Source of the DNA: Mucilaginibacter sp. UBA4741
GTDB lineage: Bacteria; Bacteroidota; Bacteroidia; Sphingobacteriales; Sphingobacteriaceae
Direction: 5' to 3'
DNA: 37,302 bases
NCBI GenBank assembly: GCA_002403905.1
Contig: DHIR01000006.1
Coordinates: 1-37,302 of the forward strand
A program made the position numbers and the translations under genes. Within the stretch, counting starts at the first letter, position 1, and each line of letters opens with the position of its first letter. Below the pieces are notes generated by a model. That model was given only the letters and a program-made list of their open reading frames with translations. It did no database searches and was not told the DNA's origin. Shown here in pieces: positions 37,078-37,302 of the stretch.

Positions 37078-37302
37078 ATGGAACAACAAACATCTATACG
37101 TACAAATCTTCAATTAGGTATCTATAAGGTTATCGACCCTTTTGTTAAAGTTTTAATAAAACTGGGCCTTACTCCTAACGCGGTTACCTCCATTGGTTTT
37201 GCGTTAAATATTGGTGTTGCTGTAATATTTGTTATAGGTGGCGAAGAGGGTAATCGTGGTGATTTAAGTTACATAGGTTGGGCAGGCGGTTTAATTTTAT
37301 TT
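37078..37302 (+). CDS. CDP-alcohol phosphatidyltransferase, N-terminal part (runs off the right edge)
   Basis: From the ATG at 37078 the frame stays open to the window end (75 residues). MEQQTSIRTNLQLGIYKVID then LGLTPNAVTSIGFALNIG match the start of CDP-alcohol phosphatidyltransferases. The catalytic DG...AR...D motif would come just beyond the edge and is not seen. In this locus the enzyme probably joins CDP-diacylglycerol (or a ceramide-derived donor) with inositol phosphate made by the synthase at 32504. It begins 12 nt after the DUF5686 stop. Confidence 0.75.
   Translation, partial: MEQQTSIRTNLQLGIYKVIDPFVKVLIKLGLTPNAVTSIGFALNIGVAVIFVIGGEEGNRGDLSYIGWAGGLILF

Overview
The window looks like chromosome from a Bacteroidota member, most likely a Sphingobacteriaceae/Mucilaginibacter-type soil bacterium. 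The support is: promoters of the TAnnTTTG type with little Shine-Dalgarno signal, a serine palmitoyltransferase plus inositol-lipid locus, a DUF5686 outer-membrane protein, a GH95 fucosidase, and an HAE1-type RND pump. No tRNA, rRNA, CRISPR array or transposase gene was seen. Genus placement is inference.

Layout. (1) 1-8.8 kb, sugar and small-molecule use: a GH95 glycosidase (runs off the left edge), a c-type cytochrome/FG-GAP lipoprotein, an SMP-30-type lactonase, a sodium/solute symporter, an SsuD-like flavin monooxygenase and an aldose 1-epimerase. (2) 9.0-21.1 kb, an unusual cluster: a Crp/Fnr regulator divergent from a tightly packed operon of two methyltransferases, a DUF983 protein, a broken PLP alpha-oxoamine synthase, GcvH, GcvT, GcvP, an intact serine-palmitoyltransferase paralogue and a KAS III. 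After these come two unknown small proteins, a 44-residue membrane peptide and a KAS II. (3) 21.1-22.0 kb, decayed DNA holding a histidine-kinase remnant. (4) 22.0-28.7 kb, an outer-membrane barrel protein and a TolC/adaptor/RND efflux operon. (5) 29.1-37.3 kb, a sphingolipid and inositol-lipid locus: serine palmitoyltransferase, GNAT-like protein, NAD-dependent reductase, myo-inositol-phosphate synthase, PgpA-like phosphatase, DUF5686 protein and the start of a CDP-alcohol phosphatidyltransferase.

The most interesting signal is regulatory. Three near-palindromes of the form CTGAT-N4-ATCRK (9749, 19403, 21080) lie in the three regulatory gaps of region 2. Each is centred exactly 51.5 bp upstream of the first base of a TAnnTTTG-like element (two perfect, one 7/8) reading into a cluster transcript: the main operon, the two-small-gene operon and the KAS II gene. 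This is close to the class I activator position of CRP-family proteins. The first site also overlaps the upstream part of the regulator's own promoter. The cluster therefore reads as a single regulon that couples glycine cleavage, an acyl-CoA/ACP-plus-amino-acid condensing enzyme and two ketoacyl synthases under one Crp/Fnr protein lacking iron-sulfur cysteines. Its product is unknown; a conditionally made sphingoid-type or aminoketone lipid is the best guess.
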